NCBI GenBank assembly: GCA_018466975.1
Contig: CM031560.1
Span: 186,001-250,000, forward strand
DNA length: 64,000 nucleotides
Direction of reading: 5' to 3'
Source of the DNA: Sparassis latifolia
Taxonomy: Eukaryota; Basidiomycota; Agaricomycetes; Polyporales; Sparassidaceae
Of this stretch, positions 1 through 12,102 are shown piece after piece (the stretch's first letter is position 1; the number at the start of each line of letters is the position of its first letter). A program made the translations under genes and the position numbers. The notes under the pieces were generated by a model that did not search any database, was not told the origin of the DNA, and was given only the letters and a program-made list of their open reading frames with translations.

Positions 1-309
1 ACATGATCAAACAGCTGCGAACGATGGGATAAACAACGATTGACTTTCTTACCCGTGATCCAGACCTTTTATGAGACCCGCCATTCACTTGCCTGCTGAA
101 GTTCTCTGGTTGAGTGCCACACCTCTGGGGCGGTTCCCACGGGATTCGCCAGGTTCTCAGAGGTAGCCACAGGTGCGTCCAGTTCGCTCGCATAGCGCTT
201 GTATAGTTACATGAATCAGTCATATGTCCTGTATCGAAACAATCAGAGGTATCGGTAATAAACGAGCTGAAGTTGAGGGTCAACAGAGGGTAAGGACTCG
301 TGAAAGAAA

Positions 310-627
310 CTAGAACGCGCTCCTATCATCATCGCTAAGGTCTTCCTCGATCTCATCCGTGATACCTGCCTGCGCCAGAGCCACACCAACTGGAATGCCT
401 CTGTCGCGGATCCAGGCGCGAACTTCTCCGACACCCCTCTCTGCCTCCACCAATTGTCTTCGCACTCTCTTCAACTCCGCCTGATACAGGTGCAGTTGTA
501 TGAGACTGCACCGAACGGCATCCTCCATGGCGCTCTTCAAGTGGCTCTGATGGTCCCGCGCCCTGCGAACAAGGGCCAGGAGGCACTCCGCATCATCTGC
601 CCTCTCTGGGAAGCCCCTTGTAGACAT
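310..627 (-). CDS. small coiled-coil protein, function unknown
   Basis: Single uninterrupted frame of 105 codons. Residues about 10-70 are rich in Leu, Arg, Glu and Ala with heptad-like spacing (for example LVRRARDHQ and VRRQLVEAERG), which suggests a coiled coil. The C-terminus is acidic (EIEEDLSDDD). Agaricomycete genomes hold many short proteins of this build, with an Arg/Glu-rich helix followed by a WIRDRGI-like segment, but none has a known role to my knowledge. The start is the only Met before the helix. No TATA box or splice signal ties it to a neighbour, so it could be the last exon of a longer gene. Confidence 0.5.
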   Translation of the reverse strand: MSTRGFPERADDAECLLALVRRARDHQSHLKSAMEDAVRCSLIQLHLYQAELKRVRRQLVEAERGVGEVRAWIRDRGIPVGVALAQAGITDEIEEDLSDDDRSAF

Positions 628-1476
628 TAATTCACGGATAATCGGGGTCTAATGATATGCTCAGCGTATGCCATATAGTGCCATTAGTGAAGTCTTCGTA
701 CCGCATCATACGATGGGACAGCGGGTGCAACGCTGCCTTTGGTGGGGTAGTGCATGTTACTCTCCAAGCCACGTGTGCTCGTCGGCGCAATTTCAGGGAC
801 CAGTTTGGCACTCGCTGCAGAGGGAACTAGCTCGTGACTGGCGGTGTGGGTGTTAGATTGTGGAACTGAGGAAACGAATGAGGTGAAAGTGGGTGAAAAT
901 GTCGGCGTGGGCTGAGAGCGCGACATCGAGGAAAGCAACTTGCGGACGGCAGTGGGTATGCGGGAGGGCTCTCTAGGTGCAGATGTCATCACGATAAGCT
1001 TAGCGAACACTCAGGTCAGACGAAAACAGAAATTATGTACAGAAATGTGAGCAACCTGCACTGGGATGCAAGGTAGGGAGGAAGCAGTGAGCAGCGGGTT
1101 TTTATGTGAACGTACGGCCTCGGAGTTTTGGAGGGCTTTGGCCTTGCTCAGACGCCGGCGAATGCCACTTACAAATCCAGGCTTCCAGTGGCGACTGCTC
1201 CGCCACCTGGCGTCAGTCTAGTTCAAGTGACTTGTCGCAACCCGTTCACATTGTATTGCGTCCAAAATAACATTCATCGCATGGATACATTGTACACGTT
1301 CAACAACACGAGAGGCCCGCCATGACTAACGTACACCGCATGAGGACAGAGAGGCAAACCGGAACGAACATGTTTACAGCCCCTCGTCAACGCCCGGTAC
1401 TGGCAACAGGCGGCCTCGAAGGAACCTGCAAAAACATTTGTTTAATACCAATAGCCCTGGTGCAGGAGGAACGGGC
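628..1476. other. gap with no recognised gene
   Basis: Short overlapping frames on both strands, none with a motif, recognisable repeat or convincing splice pattern. Nothing supportable is seen. Confidence 0.4.
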
Positions 1477-2262
1477 TTACGACTCAGCATGCTGCCTCAA
1501 AAAATCATGATAAACAGGGCCGAACGCTGGGTCCTGCAGCGCCAGATAGAGCTCGTTGCGAATGTCCGTAAATAATGTGCGGTATCTATCGCGGTGAAAG
1601 CGGATGCGGTCGAAGAAGCCGGTTTCGCAACGTTGATCAAGCACGTTCGCAATCTTTATTTCTAAATCAGAAGTCAAATCATACGAAATGAAGGCGTTAA
1701 CTCACTACAGTGACGCATAGGGCGATGGCGGTGATCGGGATGGATGTGCGGAAAGGTACTTCCTCGTCCGGGACGTTCGGGAAGTACTTTCGATATATTG
1801 CATCAATTGCCCGGGCGAGGGAATGTTGGCCGCCGAAGGTGTTTCCCTCATAGAATGCTCTCTCTACCAAGCGGAATAGCACCGGGTTGCTATAGTCGTG
1901 TTGGAATCGGCCCTACACCCTGCCGTTAGCCTGTATCCTCATCGAATAAGGTGCCATCTCACGTTCGGTAGTGCGGTGCCACGGTGCATGAATAATTCGT
2001 GCTCCCTCAAAGTTATGGCTCTTTGGCGAACGAGGGATGGAGGTGCAGGCCCATCACTGTCCGCGTTGATGTCGGGAGCGTGCAGATAATAACTTTTATA
2101 CATCTGTACGGGGAGAGGGTTGCGGTCGTTGATAGGGTCGATGTCGATGAGTTTCTGTGCGAGATCCTTCAGCCGAGACCTGAAGTTGCCGAGGGAGTCT
2201 GCTATCTGCGAAGGTAAATAAGTACTAGCAGAGGTGCAGTGGAATAGGCTTACGAGGGTCAC
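1477..2262 (-). CDS. DUF6532-like protein, multi-exon
   Basis: Three consecutive minus-strand blocks read as one protein with short introns between them: about 2262-1939 (SYYLHAPDIN region), 1882-1697 (LVERAFYEGNTF, then AIDAIYRKYFPNVP) and 1677-1477 (RCETGFFDRIRFHRDRYRT ending FLRQHAES). The order matches what I recall of the agaricomycete DUF6532 domain: an F-x-x-x-ER-x-FY segment, an alpha-helical IPI-x-x-IAL stretch, then a TG-x-F-x-x-I-x-F block. The function of that family is unknown. Exon boundaries are approximate. The N-terminus may continue into the Ala/Pro-rich frame just upstream. Confidence 0.55.
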
Positions 2263-2321
2263 TATGTCATCGGATGCCCAATCTGGAGTTCCTTTAATAC
2301 ATTAGCAAGAAATTTGTATCA

Positions 2322-3060
2322 CTAACTAATGCACCTACACTGTTCGGGAAGGCGGCGTGATAACGGGTTCCTCTTCCGCAACTCCTGATCCTCGAAGCGC
2401 GCCCTAATGTCAAGAAACGTCTCGCGTGCAGTCGAGCGTACAGGGGGACCGGTTGCAAAGGGATCGCTATTGTCATCAGCGAAGATGGTCCCAAGTAACA
2501 CATTGCGAGCCTCATATGCAACCCCGTGCAAAACGGGGGCCCAGTCCTCTAGCTGGGACATCCTGGTCGGCTGGTCCAACACCGGACCAGGTGAGGGGGT
2601 GAACAGCAGCGATTCATTAGGCCCGAGTGGCTGGAAATAGACAGAGCCTACTGCAACAGGGTTTACTCCCTGCGGGAAGTGTTGGCCGATCGTGAGGTCG
2701 GGCAAACCCGTGGGCACCATGGGCTGAAGCTCGCTCGATGCCGGTTGTGCGGTCGAAATGACTTGCAATAGCACCCCGGGGTAGTTTCCCTGAGCCATAA
2801 TCGGGGCGACAGCGAAAGCAGGCCCCTGTGTGAGGACGCCCGGCAGGGTGCCAGGGACGCCACCAGCTCCAGCAAGGGCGCCGGCAGCCCCAAAAGGAGA
2901 GGCACCAGCGGCAGCTCCCGGGCCAAGAGCAGCCGAAAACTCTGTAGCAGAGTACGATACCGCAGAGGAAACGTCGGGCTCTTGATTAGCCGGGTGGAGA
3001 GCGAGGTGCTCGGGGTTGACGTGCAAAGCCTGTGCCATATGCCCCACTGACAGAGCATCG
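2322..3060 (-). CDS. Ala/Gly/Pro-rich unknown frame, possibly the 5' part of the DUF6532-like gene
   Basis: A long open frame on the same strand, directly upstream of the DUF6532-like exons. From about residue 30 it runs through a low-complexity Ala/Gly/Pro tract (GAAAGASPFGAAGALAG), then a Pro-rich stretch and a charged C-terminus. DUF6532 proteins often carry long disordered N-terminal regions, so this could be an upstream exon of the same gene. No recognisable domain was found. The frame remains open up to 3422, but the extra N-terminal 120 residues look non-coding. Confidence 0.4.
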
Positions 3061-3429
3061 TCAGTAATAATATACAAACATTTGAAACGGAAAATACTTG
3101 CGAGGATGTGGCAGATTGAAGTGACCTCTAGCTTGGTCGAGTATCGACACCCAATCAACTGCAGTGGGGTCCATTGTGGAAAGAGGATGGCTCGGAAGAG
3201 GATCTCACCTGCACCATATATACCAGGAGGCACCGGCGGCGTCTTGTTGCGAGTTGCCCAAAAGCGAACATCACCGCGAATGCAGGTTTGGCCACGCATG
3301 CCGCTTCCAAAAATCGAGACAATGTTACGATGACACTCGTGAACCGACCGTGGAAGACGGGAGGGTGGTTGGCGGACACGATCGTCAGCTATGCATGGGC
3401 TCATTTCCCATTCATAGAACACAAGGGCT

Positions 3430-4612
3430 TACCCGGCACCAGAACCTCTGGAGTTAAAAGTAGACAATTCAAACAGCACATGGTGTCTATGGGGTCAAAA
3501 ATGCCTGGCGTCCAGATCATGGGGTACGAGCATCACTGCCTTGCGCCTGCGGGACGTTCGAGAACGCCAGTTAAACAAATGATATCGCGAAGGCTGACAG
3601 ATGGCTGTAGTTTGCTGAGGGTCTCAGAAGAGAAACATTACAGCATGCACTTGCAATGCTGTGTGTGTGAGAAGACACCGCATGGCAGTGCCCACGTCGA
3701 GCCTTAGAATCTGTAACGTGTAATACTGGCAAATTTTTTACCTCAGAAAATAGGATGTGGCCGTTAGTCACGGTCATTTTGACTTCGGCTCAACTGCTCT
3801 GTCCTGTTTGTATCAGAACCGAGCGGGGAGACACCGATCAGCTACATGTGTGTCGATTATGCAGGTGAGTGACCAAGCGACTCGCAATGAGAACCATATG
3901 CTTACCAACTCCCCAAAGACGAATGTAAGAACCAATATGCCTTCTGGAACCAAGCGGCGTCTCAAAGATGTCCGGACGGCGTCGTAACAGGCGAAGACAG
4001 GCGATGTAGAGTGATGCCAGGGCCATGCCCGAGTGAGATCTCTACAGTTTCCTTAATTGGTGGAACGATCGCGATAGAAGGCGAGTAGAGGCCACTACGT
4101 CTAGTTGAACTCCACGCTTAGCCGGTGCTTCTTGTGGGCTCTGAACGAGCAAACGCGCAGTGCCTGCTCGTCACATATACTCCACGTATTCCGCCCCCTT
4201 CATCTCTAACCCCCTCACCCGCTCTCCACCCACCCGCTCTCCGCCCACCCACTCCTCCCTCCGAGCGCAATTAATGAGTAGTATAATCGCTTTGCTCTCT
4301 TACTGTGACATGCTGATGGCTCGGTCAACATTACCGTGGAAGATTTCTTCACGCTGCGACCTCAGATTCCAAAATTAGTCCAGGATTGGCAGAACGGAGC
4401 CACAGCACAGTTGGCGCTATTGTTGGTTAAAGAGCAATGTCTTGGGGCCGTTGGAGGACAAGGGGCGAGGGTAGTGCGCAAGAGGTGAGGACAGGCTGGC
4501 TATAGCGGCACCGTTCTATGTTCAACACACAAGTTATAAGTAGGCAGAGGGCTGTTTATTAATTCTGTCGCCACGCAAACGTTTTAAAACCTTTCTAATG
4601 TACGCCGTGCCG
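3430..4612. other. gap; short C-rich degenerate repeat, no gene
   Basis: No supported gene. At about 4205-4258 there is a C-rich run in which a CACCCGCTCTCC-like unit recurs two to three times with changes. The rest has only short random-looking frames. Confidence 0.4.
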
Positions 4613-5829
4613 CTACATGTGCATAGGGAACCGAGCAAGACCGGCCAAAATTCGAGCAGCAAGGCCTTTGATATACACCTCATGCTCAGGACCAGAAAGC
4701 TCAGAAACCATTTTGCCACCTAGCTCAACCCACTGGAATATTGAGCCGCCAGTCCAAAACACAAGAGACCCTCGCATCCCCTTGGAGATCAGGATGGTGT
4801 TGTAGTGGGTAAACATCGCCGATGGAATGAACACAGGCACTCCGGGGCCTACCTCGATCTCATAGCCAAGCTCGGCGATGCCAATTCGACAATCTTGCGC
4901 AGGGTCAAATGTTCCATACGGCATGATGCAGCACAAGCCGGGACCGTAGTTGGTGGAGTCGAGGTGGGGCAAGGTGACTACGATGCCGGCGTTGAGCGCA
5001 AATGATGCAAATGGGTAGAACAGGGCCTCCAGGCCTGCATCCTTTTCCAGAACGTAGTCGAGAGTGGCGGCGTAATGGGCATATAGGTCGGGAAATCGAG
5101 ACTTGAAGATACCTGGAACGGCCTGCGCGTTAGGCCATGCATACGGCAGTGGCATTCAAACTCACCGTTTATGAGGGCGACCACTGGCTTGAGGAGATTC
5201 CCGAGCTCGCGCACAACGTCGATGTGTTTTAAGTAGTAGAGAGACATGCGTGGCCTCTGTCTCGCTATGGTCAGTTACAGGAAGCTCACGCCCACAAAGG
5301 AAAGTGCTCACCACCTGATTGTCCCGATGCAAAGTAAAATAATACTGCAGGAAGTTTCCTCGAGTGGAGCCGGAATATGTCGGCTTGACGCCACTGTGTT
5401 GCAGGTACTCTACAGCAGCCATAGCCGCAGAGTTGGCGCGGACAGTGGCTGGCCCTGCGAACGACCTGTAGATGACGAGCCTCCCTTCTGAGTCACAGAT
5501 GTACGCAGCCGCTCTGCCTCAGATGTGAGCTCGGTTTCACCAAAGGGCGCTAGAGTGCACGCTCACCCATTAGCACACCCGATGATTTCTCGCCGGGGTG
5601 GGCGCTCGGATTTGATGCGACTGCCGATGTAACCCCCGGGCATCTTCCGCTGGGAAAGAGAGGCCGTGCTCTGGACGTGCATTGCACTGGCCTTCTTTTT
5701 TTTGGCACGAGCGGTGGCGCGAGCGGCCGTCCTCTTCTCAAAGTAGTATTGACGGCGCGCATTGTGACCAGGGCCCAGGCCCTCAGCGCAAACTTGGAGA
5801 GCAGCTTCCGCCTGCGCGAAGTCGCACAA
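4613..5829 (-). CDS. TET/JBP-type 2OG-Fe(II) dioxygenase (2OGFeDO family)
   Basis: Multi-exon minus-strand gene. The last large exon (about 5155-4613) carries the catalytic core: PHLDSTN with the HxD iron pair, GTFD, then FIPSAMFTHYN with the distal His, and MRGSLVFW with the likely 2-oxoglutarate Arg, followed by GGSIFQWVELGG. Upstream exons read YICDSEGRLVIYRSFAG (about 5505-5440), FLQYYFTLHRDNQ, and YLKHIDVVRELGNLLKP (about 5245). A lysine-rich segment (RATARAKKKKAS, about 5720) resembles the basic N-terminal region of these proteins. Fungal members are the TET/JBP-like oxygenases that Iyer and colleagues linked to KDZ transposons and DNA base modification; activity here is inference. All four expected catalytic residues are visible. 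The exact start is uncertain and may lie further upstream, to about 6070. Confidence 0.7.
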
Positions 5830-8800
5830 GGCAGGTGCGGTGTTCGATATATCCCGTGGATGAGAGCCCCCGTTGGAGCTGTCGCTCGGGCTGCAACCAA
5901 GGTCAGTAGTGCCGCATTGAGATGGAAAGTGAACAGGGCATACCTGTTCGGGCCCTGCAGAGCAACGGCGGGAGTGGCGTGGTCCGGGCCTTCACCCCTG
6001 CCCCCTTCCGCCCCCCAGACCGCCTCCAGGCGCTCTCTCATGGAGGCTTTCCCGCGGTAGTCCAAGCCGGCCTATGGAAGGGGGTCAGTAGGGAGAAACT
6101 GCCAGCAAGCAAGCAGGCTTACCACCAAAGACATGCTGGCGACACTTTTCTCTGTGGCGCACAGTATCAGCCCCCGCGCGGGTCAAACAACAGGCCTTCG
6201 CAGAAAGCAGCCGGCAGAAAGCAGGCCGCAGGCAGCACGAGCGATACAGGTCTCCTTCGAACTCGTGCAGTCTGCCGTCCGCGCAGACTCTGTGCTAGCA
6301 GCAGATATGAATGGTAGAAACTGCACCATCCAGTGGGCGATATAGGTCTCCTTCGAACCCATTGGATAGCACAGTCCCCGAGAGGAGACGGACATACCGA
6401 ACGAGAAGACGCCAAGACGGGGGCGGACAATCGCAGTGGCGGGGCCACGCGGGGGTGAAAGTTAGAGAGAGAGCAAGCGAAGGGTGGTGAATTTAAGGCA
6501 AACCGGCCACCATAAAATTTTGTTGTGCGCTGTTGACGCGTCCTCTTTGTTGATGCATTGTTGACATGTTTTGGCGCGTGCAGTGATCGCGCGCGCTTCA
6601 CTCCCCGGAATGACTACGCAACTGAGTATGCTGGGGCAGACCATTGGGCAATGCTCGTGCCGGATCTATGCTGTCGTTGTTTTGGCCCCATTCCAGGACT
6701 TCGCCCAGCTCGTTCACAGGCTAGCTGTTGAAACCCTCAATGGGCGCCTGCGAGCCGGACAATTGACGTCGGTTACGTCAACTTTTGCTTACTGGTGTTA
6801 TTTCCTTGATTAAGGAAAAATAAGGGCCCATTATTGGCCTTAATTGCCCAAATAAGAAAGAGGACCTCCTTAATTAAGAAGATGGGTGGCTAAATGGGGC
6901 TAACCAAAAGTTGACTTTTGCGCCGACTTTACAAGTGGCGTCGGTTCCGCGGGTCTCACCTGCTTCCTTCACTTGAGCCCTTCTGCTGCCCCTTCCCGTT
7001 CCGGTCGCATCCCTTTCTACCCACCCACCTCTCATTCTCTATAGCATTTTATCCTAGCATCGTACAGCCTTCTATCCCGCCATGGTCTAGCTACGAGATC
7101 ACTTTCCAGGGGCTGGTAGCCGATTTCGTCGGCATTCCCACTTTGGGACTTCTTGCCTTCGAGAATTGGCGGGTCGAGTCCCTATCAGTACTTTCATACT
7201 AATTACAGCTGCAGCTTGTCAATGCCATCTAGATTTCGTGTTAGATTGGCTGCCTCCAGTGTCGACAGCGTACAGAGCTGCTTTGGCATCGCCAGAGCAA
7301 CCTGTGGCCTCCTCTTGGGGTTCCTGATATCGAATATCGTGCGGTATTGAACTACGCCAACAGCCCTCGCGCCAGGAATAACGTGCCCTTTATGTACCAC
7401 CCGGGGTATACGGCGTATTATCCCCAAAGCTACGCAGCCCTATATGGCGAGTTTTTAAACCTTTGATGGCTACTTATAGAGATCTGACTGAAACAATACA
7501 GGGCCCCTTACACCGCTGTAGGAATTCATAGAGTTCATGGCTATAAGATGCAGGGTCTGAACATCAATTTGTGAATGGATAAAAGCAATTTAGTGGGCTA
7601 ACTTGGTCCAACATACCACGAAAGTTGTCTCTGCGATGTGACACTGGGAAAGTTACCCTTTTGCAAGTGTGCCGCAGGTAGCTGAGCTGAGACTTCTCGC
7701 GCGGCGGACTTTGGCTCTGGCCGTCTACGCTCACCGAACGTACAGCGTCCATTCCCTATCCTCTACTTGCTACTCGATTCTTCTCCTCTCTCATCTACGA
7801 CCCATCGATCATGAATCGAACAATAATAGTGAGCGGGCGGCATTACGCAGTAAGTTGAATGTCTATGGACTCAGTACCCTCTGAATTCACCTTGCAGACT
7901 TTCAAAAACATATTTAAAGCTCAGGGATCCGTCGGATGGCGTGAGCTAGTATCGGTATGCTTGCTTTTGAGTCCGCTCTGTGTTGCATTTAGCCTGTATT
8001 GCGCAGGCATTTGAGTCCATAAATTTCAATGTCGAAGCCGCAAAAGGCTCCCTTCACAAGTTTCGTCCGCCCAGCACAATTCCCGGGAGGGCATTTACAT
8101 GGCATAAGGTAATGCTTCTCAGTTTCCAAAAGGGCTTCAGGTTGGTGACACAGTGCAGCCGCACTCTTCACAACTACGACCCGACCATATACGCATGTGA
8201 GTTTTCTCTAGAGCTCGTCGGAGCCAGCTGACGCGTTTTTAGATTAAAGGGAGAGCTCTCATCCCTCTACCAGTGGCGGCTCGAGACGTTTGTGAGGAAG
8301 TGAAGTGAAGAAGAGCGCTGCATTTTTTGGAAAATTTTGTGAACTGAAATTTAATCATGTGCGCGCATGATTGAGAATAAATTGACTGTGTCGATCTCCA
8401 TAATTCTTTCCTACTTGTACCTTTGCACATTAAGCATCTAGATTACGATTCGATCACGCCATGCGAATCCTTGCTGACAGTTGCCGTTCGATTACTTTAG
8501 TCTTTAGCGCCTCTGTTGGTTAGCCGAGCGTCACCGCGCGCTCACCTTTTCGGGTCGTTGCCATCGACAGCTCATCGGATACATCGCAGAGACTTCGGGG
8601 ACATCTTCGCAGAACTGCTTCCAGGTAACTTTGCTAAGCTCCAGCCACCTGAGGGTCAGGACCTCACGCAAAGCTTCGAGGCCAAGGTTCAGCTGCGCAG
8701 TGCGTGGAAACAGAGTCTGTGGCGTAACTGAGTGGCGGTCAACGGTGAGCGCCCAAAATTCACTTTTTGGGCGGTATTGATTAGGTTCCGTGCAGCTCCT

Positions 8801-8858
8801 GATACAGTTATTCACAGTCATCCCGCATTGAGTCATCAACGCATCGGTACGATATCTA
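5830..8858. other. gap with one MITE-like repeat; no intact gene
   Basis: About 3 kb without a gene I can defend. Immediately upstream of the dioxygenase (5830-6130) is GC-rich sequence that may hold its first exon. A 20-bp motif (AGGTCTCCTTCGAAC core) occurs twice, at about 6248 and 6346. A coding-like island around 7335-7460 on the plus strand (NNVPFMYHPGYTAYYP) lacks context. The 6777-6915 repeat is listed separately. Confidence 0.4.
6777..6915. mobile_element. candidate MITE, 139 bp with 15-bp terminal inverted repeats
   Basis: The ends read GTCAACTTTTGCTTA on the left and, on the reverse strand, GTCAACTTTTGGTTA on the right, one mismatch in 15. The interior is AT-rich with TTAAGG/CCTTAA blocks. 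The style (AACTTTT plus TTA near the end, interior TTAAGG) recalls the two MITEs at 36.3 and 40.4 kb, but the outer bases differ. No clear target-site duplication. Confidence 0.45.
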
Positions 8859-10068
8859 TTATGCATCCTCGTCGGAGTCATCGATAGTAAGATCGATAAC
8901 TTCTTGCACTGCTATCTCCTGATGTGCATGTTTCTGTACAGCACACTCGTGGTAGCAGAATGCCATCCGCATCATGATCAAACCGCAGGTGCATTTCAAG
9001 AAGAGCGCCTCAAAATCAGCCTGCTCGAGTCTGGGACGAACGGAGGAGTTCAGGCGCAAGAGCTGGACTAGTGCCTCGGTATGGGATTGCCCTCGCGTCC
9101 GCTGGGGCGCGTCCGCAATACGGCGCTCTCATTCTGGAGTCAGCTCTGCGACTCGACGAAGGTTGATCGCTTACTCACCTTCAATCTGTACGTTGGCGTG
9201 TATTTCGACTGGTGCAGGGACAGGTTCAAGCTCGTCTAGACATTGTATGGTGAGTATTTCATGCTTCGTAGGCCCGAACCTTTCCAACTCACCCCTTGGA
9301 GGATAGTAGCATACAGGAAGCCCAGTCTTAGCATAGATCCGCTCCAAGTGGACTGGTTTGCAGCTATTAAGTATCGCCTTTAGTATTGGAAATCAAGCTG
9401 TATATTCACCATAGTATCCACAGCTGCTTTTTGCACACGCAGCTACATATTCACCTGTTGCACGCCCACGGAGCGGGACGAAGATTGCTGCTTCAACGGC
9501 CTCGCGTCCATCTGCTATCAACGGGCATAGACAGCAGGGATTATGGATGCGGTGGGACTTGCGATGTTCATCCAAGTCCGAGGGTGTTACACGTTCACCT
9601 TCACTGTTGACAGGCCTGGTATGGTATGGTCTGGTTTCAGCGAAGCCATGCATCAGGACGCGGAGTCGTCTCACCAATACCACACACGTAAGCCACCCTT
9701 GTCGCAGTCATACTCGTAAACAGCGTTCGCTGAGATCCGAATACGGTGGAGGTACCTTCGGATTCTAGGGTCAGATCTTTCGACAGGCATGGTAGTAACG
9801 GCGGTCGAAGAGGGGACGTTTGTGGCTGGAGAACAAGTTCTCCCCCAGCTTTTATGTGCGCTGGCTGCGATTGGCCGGAAGGCATCTCCTTCAACTTGCG
9901 ACACAGCGTCGGTGAATGCGACATTGCGTTATGGATACCAGACACTTTCAGCCCATGTAGACGCATCTGGTCCTTGTAGACGCTTCCAGCGCTCGAAAAC
10001 ACCTCGATCAATCCATAGCCTCTGCGATGCGCTTCAGCATTTTTGTTCCCAAGCCAAGCTCGTGACAA
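8859..10068 (-). CDS. zinc-binding conserved agaricomycete protein with SUMO-interaction-like C-terminus
   Basis: Multi-exon minus-strand gene of unknown function. Visible blocks in order: about 10000-9960 (MRLHGLKVSGIHNAM), 9860-9670 (RYLHRIRISANAVYEYDCDKG), 9600-9393 (DEHRKSHRIHNPCCLCPLIADG then VAACAKSSCGYYG) and 9059-8859 (FEALFLKCTCGLIMMRMAF with a following H-x-C). The paired CxxC/CxxxxC and C-x-C...H-x-C clusters suggest two zinc sites, the first resembling a GRF-type finger. The protein ends VIDLTIDDSDEDA, a textbook SUMO-interaction motif (hydrophobic core plus acidic tail). Exon limits are approximate and a frame change between blocks must be resolved by introns. It may be nuclear, by inference from the motif only. 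Confidence 0.5.
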
Positions 10069-10688
10069 TACTCTCTGAAGCTTCGCCGTAGGTCCGGACG
10101 GATTGATCCCAGTCGTGCTTAGCCGAGTAAAGCACCCAGCCCTGACACGGCACCACAGTATCAGGGTCTGGAAAGACCTATGCCACTAGTTCTCGCAGCA
10201 ACATGTACTATCTGGTCCCTCTAGCCGCAGTCAGTTTTACTCATTGCAGGACAGTGCCGATTCATTGGTTCTCTCCTTCGCCTGTCAACTCGTTGTCATC
10301 TGTGCGTACCAGATGTTATCAAGGTCGGTACGGCGATCGCGACTCTGTGATATGCGGTAAACGCGCCACTGTAAACTTTTCTAACGCTTCTCACCTCTGA
10401 CGTGGTCGCTTTGATCCAAACGGTATAGTAGTCCCTCGGTCACCTCGTGTGGTTACGATGCAGCATTAAGTTCGAAATAAGCACTGATTACAGTCATACG
10501 TCACTAGTTTACTCGGCGCATGACGGCACGCGGCTTCGCAACAAAGTGAACTAGAGGCATCGGGAGCTTCCATGGGTATTAGCCAGAAATGCCACCGGTA
10601 CAATATAGAGGCCAGCGTTGTCGCACAGGCCCTAAGTTAGACGCATACTACCTCCTTCTCTCAGTCTACCCTCGCGTTCGGAAACCAT
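10069..10688. other. intergenic gap between divergent genes
   Basis: No coding signal recognised. It separates the minus-strand zinc-binding gene from the plus-strand DUF6698 gene, so promoters for both probably lie here, but I see no clear TATA box. Confidence 0.4.
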
Positions 10689-12102
10689 GGCAGATGATCA
10701 TGACCCATCCACTCGGCAACGAGAAAGAGAAAATGCCCTTCACATGGGTCCGAGGAAAAAAGCGTGCGTGCGCCGTGCAAAATACCTGATGTTTCTGCTG
10801 ATGTACAACGAATGAAAATTATCTATGCCCGAACAGTTGCCTTTTGGATCCTCTTGTGCACCATGGGCGCCATTTCGGCAGGACTGTGCACACACTCACA
10901 AATGTGCAAGCACTTATCACTAACGGTCTTCTTCGTATGAGTGAACTTGCAGAGCAACCTGAGGATATGTTCACCAACGAGTTCGTCACATTACTTCTCA
11001 GTTTCAACCTCCTTCGATGCCGATGAGAGCTCTAGAGAAAGAAGAGAGCACAAAATTTTTGTCACGCTCCTTCAAATGATTCCAGGTCTCGAAGAACGCC
11101 TAATGAATGGCTCTGAAGAAGAAGTGGCAGTAGTTGCAAGTCTGGTTCGTAACAGGATCTCTTTGGATGGGCTTGGATATTCATAGGTCTCAGATACAGA
11201 AAGGTGCTGCTAGTGCGAGGTCCGACGACACGAAAAGCCTGAAGGGCGCCATCCTGGATTGGATCACTCCGAAGGGTCAGTCTCTTTATCCACCGCTCTC
11301 ACGTAATGTGAAAGTGGATCGTGGATTCCACCACGAGCGTACTGGATCTTTGTTATGTCCAGCCGGTATGGACTGGTCCAACGACGAGTTAGTTCTTCCT
11401 CTGATGTGGATTCATATTTCACTCACGAACAATTGTAGGACTAAGCAGCTGTTGCGAGATGGGGAAACGGTGATCTCCGGTGACCAATGGCCCATTTTCT
11501 TGTACCGTAACTCGATATACGATGCGGAAGACCCGTGGAATGGTCTTTTTCGTAGCGGCCTTCTCGTTTCGGTAAGTTATATCATACCACGTCCAGATAG
11601 AGTCGAACACTAACACGCATTAGGCGTACAAACATATCTTCACGTCACCTAGTTCTGTCGAGAGAGAACCGAAAGCTACTCGAGCTGGTAATGCGCGTAT
11701 ACATGGAATGACTAAAGTTACCCCAGCCTCCGTTGGTTATGTTGCCACTCAGGTATGAGCACCTCTTGTTCGGACGTGTTTCTCACTGTTTTCGCGACAG
11801 GTTCGATTCGCTTTGTCTTCATCTCCCGTATTTTCCAGGACAGACACAGCCACCGACTCCGAGCGTTTTTACAATTCGATTCTTGATTTGTTTGAAGATG
11901 TTGATGAGCAAGAAGAAGTCAACGAACTTCTGTTGTGGTGGAACCGGTGAGTTGGGCATGATCTGCAGATGTAGACCTATCCCTTTGACGGTCTGTCCCT
12001 GATGTTAACTGTAGTCAGGTGTTTCCGAACTCCTCGACTGCGCGGAGGCCAGTGTCGAAGAATAGTGCTTTGGCTAAGATCAGAGAGAGGCGGCGGCACT
12101 GA
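10689..12102 (+). CDS. DUF6698 family protein
   Basis: Plus-strand gene of about six or seven exons. Exon 1 starts MADDHDPSTRQRERENALH with a basic RKKACVRRAKY. Next comes GRHFGRTVHTLTNVQALI (from about 10864), then KIFVTLLQMIPGLEERL, SARSDDTKSLKGAILDWI, RGFHHERTGSLLCPAGMDW, GDQWPIFLYRN, AYKHIFTSPSSV, ARIHGMTKVTPASVGYVAT, VRFALSSSPVFSRTDT and LLLWWNR. The last exon begins after the acceptor at about 12018 (FPNSSTARRPVSKNSALAK) and stops at 12102. These blocks in this order are the DUF6698 domain, abundant in agaricomycetes and of unknown function. All expected blocks are present and open, so the gene looks intact. DUF6698 genes are often multi-copy and some lie near transposons; this one does not obviously do so. 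Confidence 0.8.

Noticed and set aside
5550..6065. 171-codon minus frame at the head of the dioxygenase
   Set aside because: Low-complexity Ala/Arg text in a frame different from the lysine-rich exon that fits the family. It may overlap the true first exon, but is not itself convincing.
6240..6380. GGTCTCCTTCGAAC motifs that look like tRNA T-arms
   Set aside because: On neither strand do the flanking bases pair into a T-stem, and no acceptor or anticodon stem can be built. Treated as a short duplicated word.
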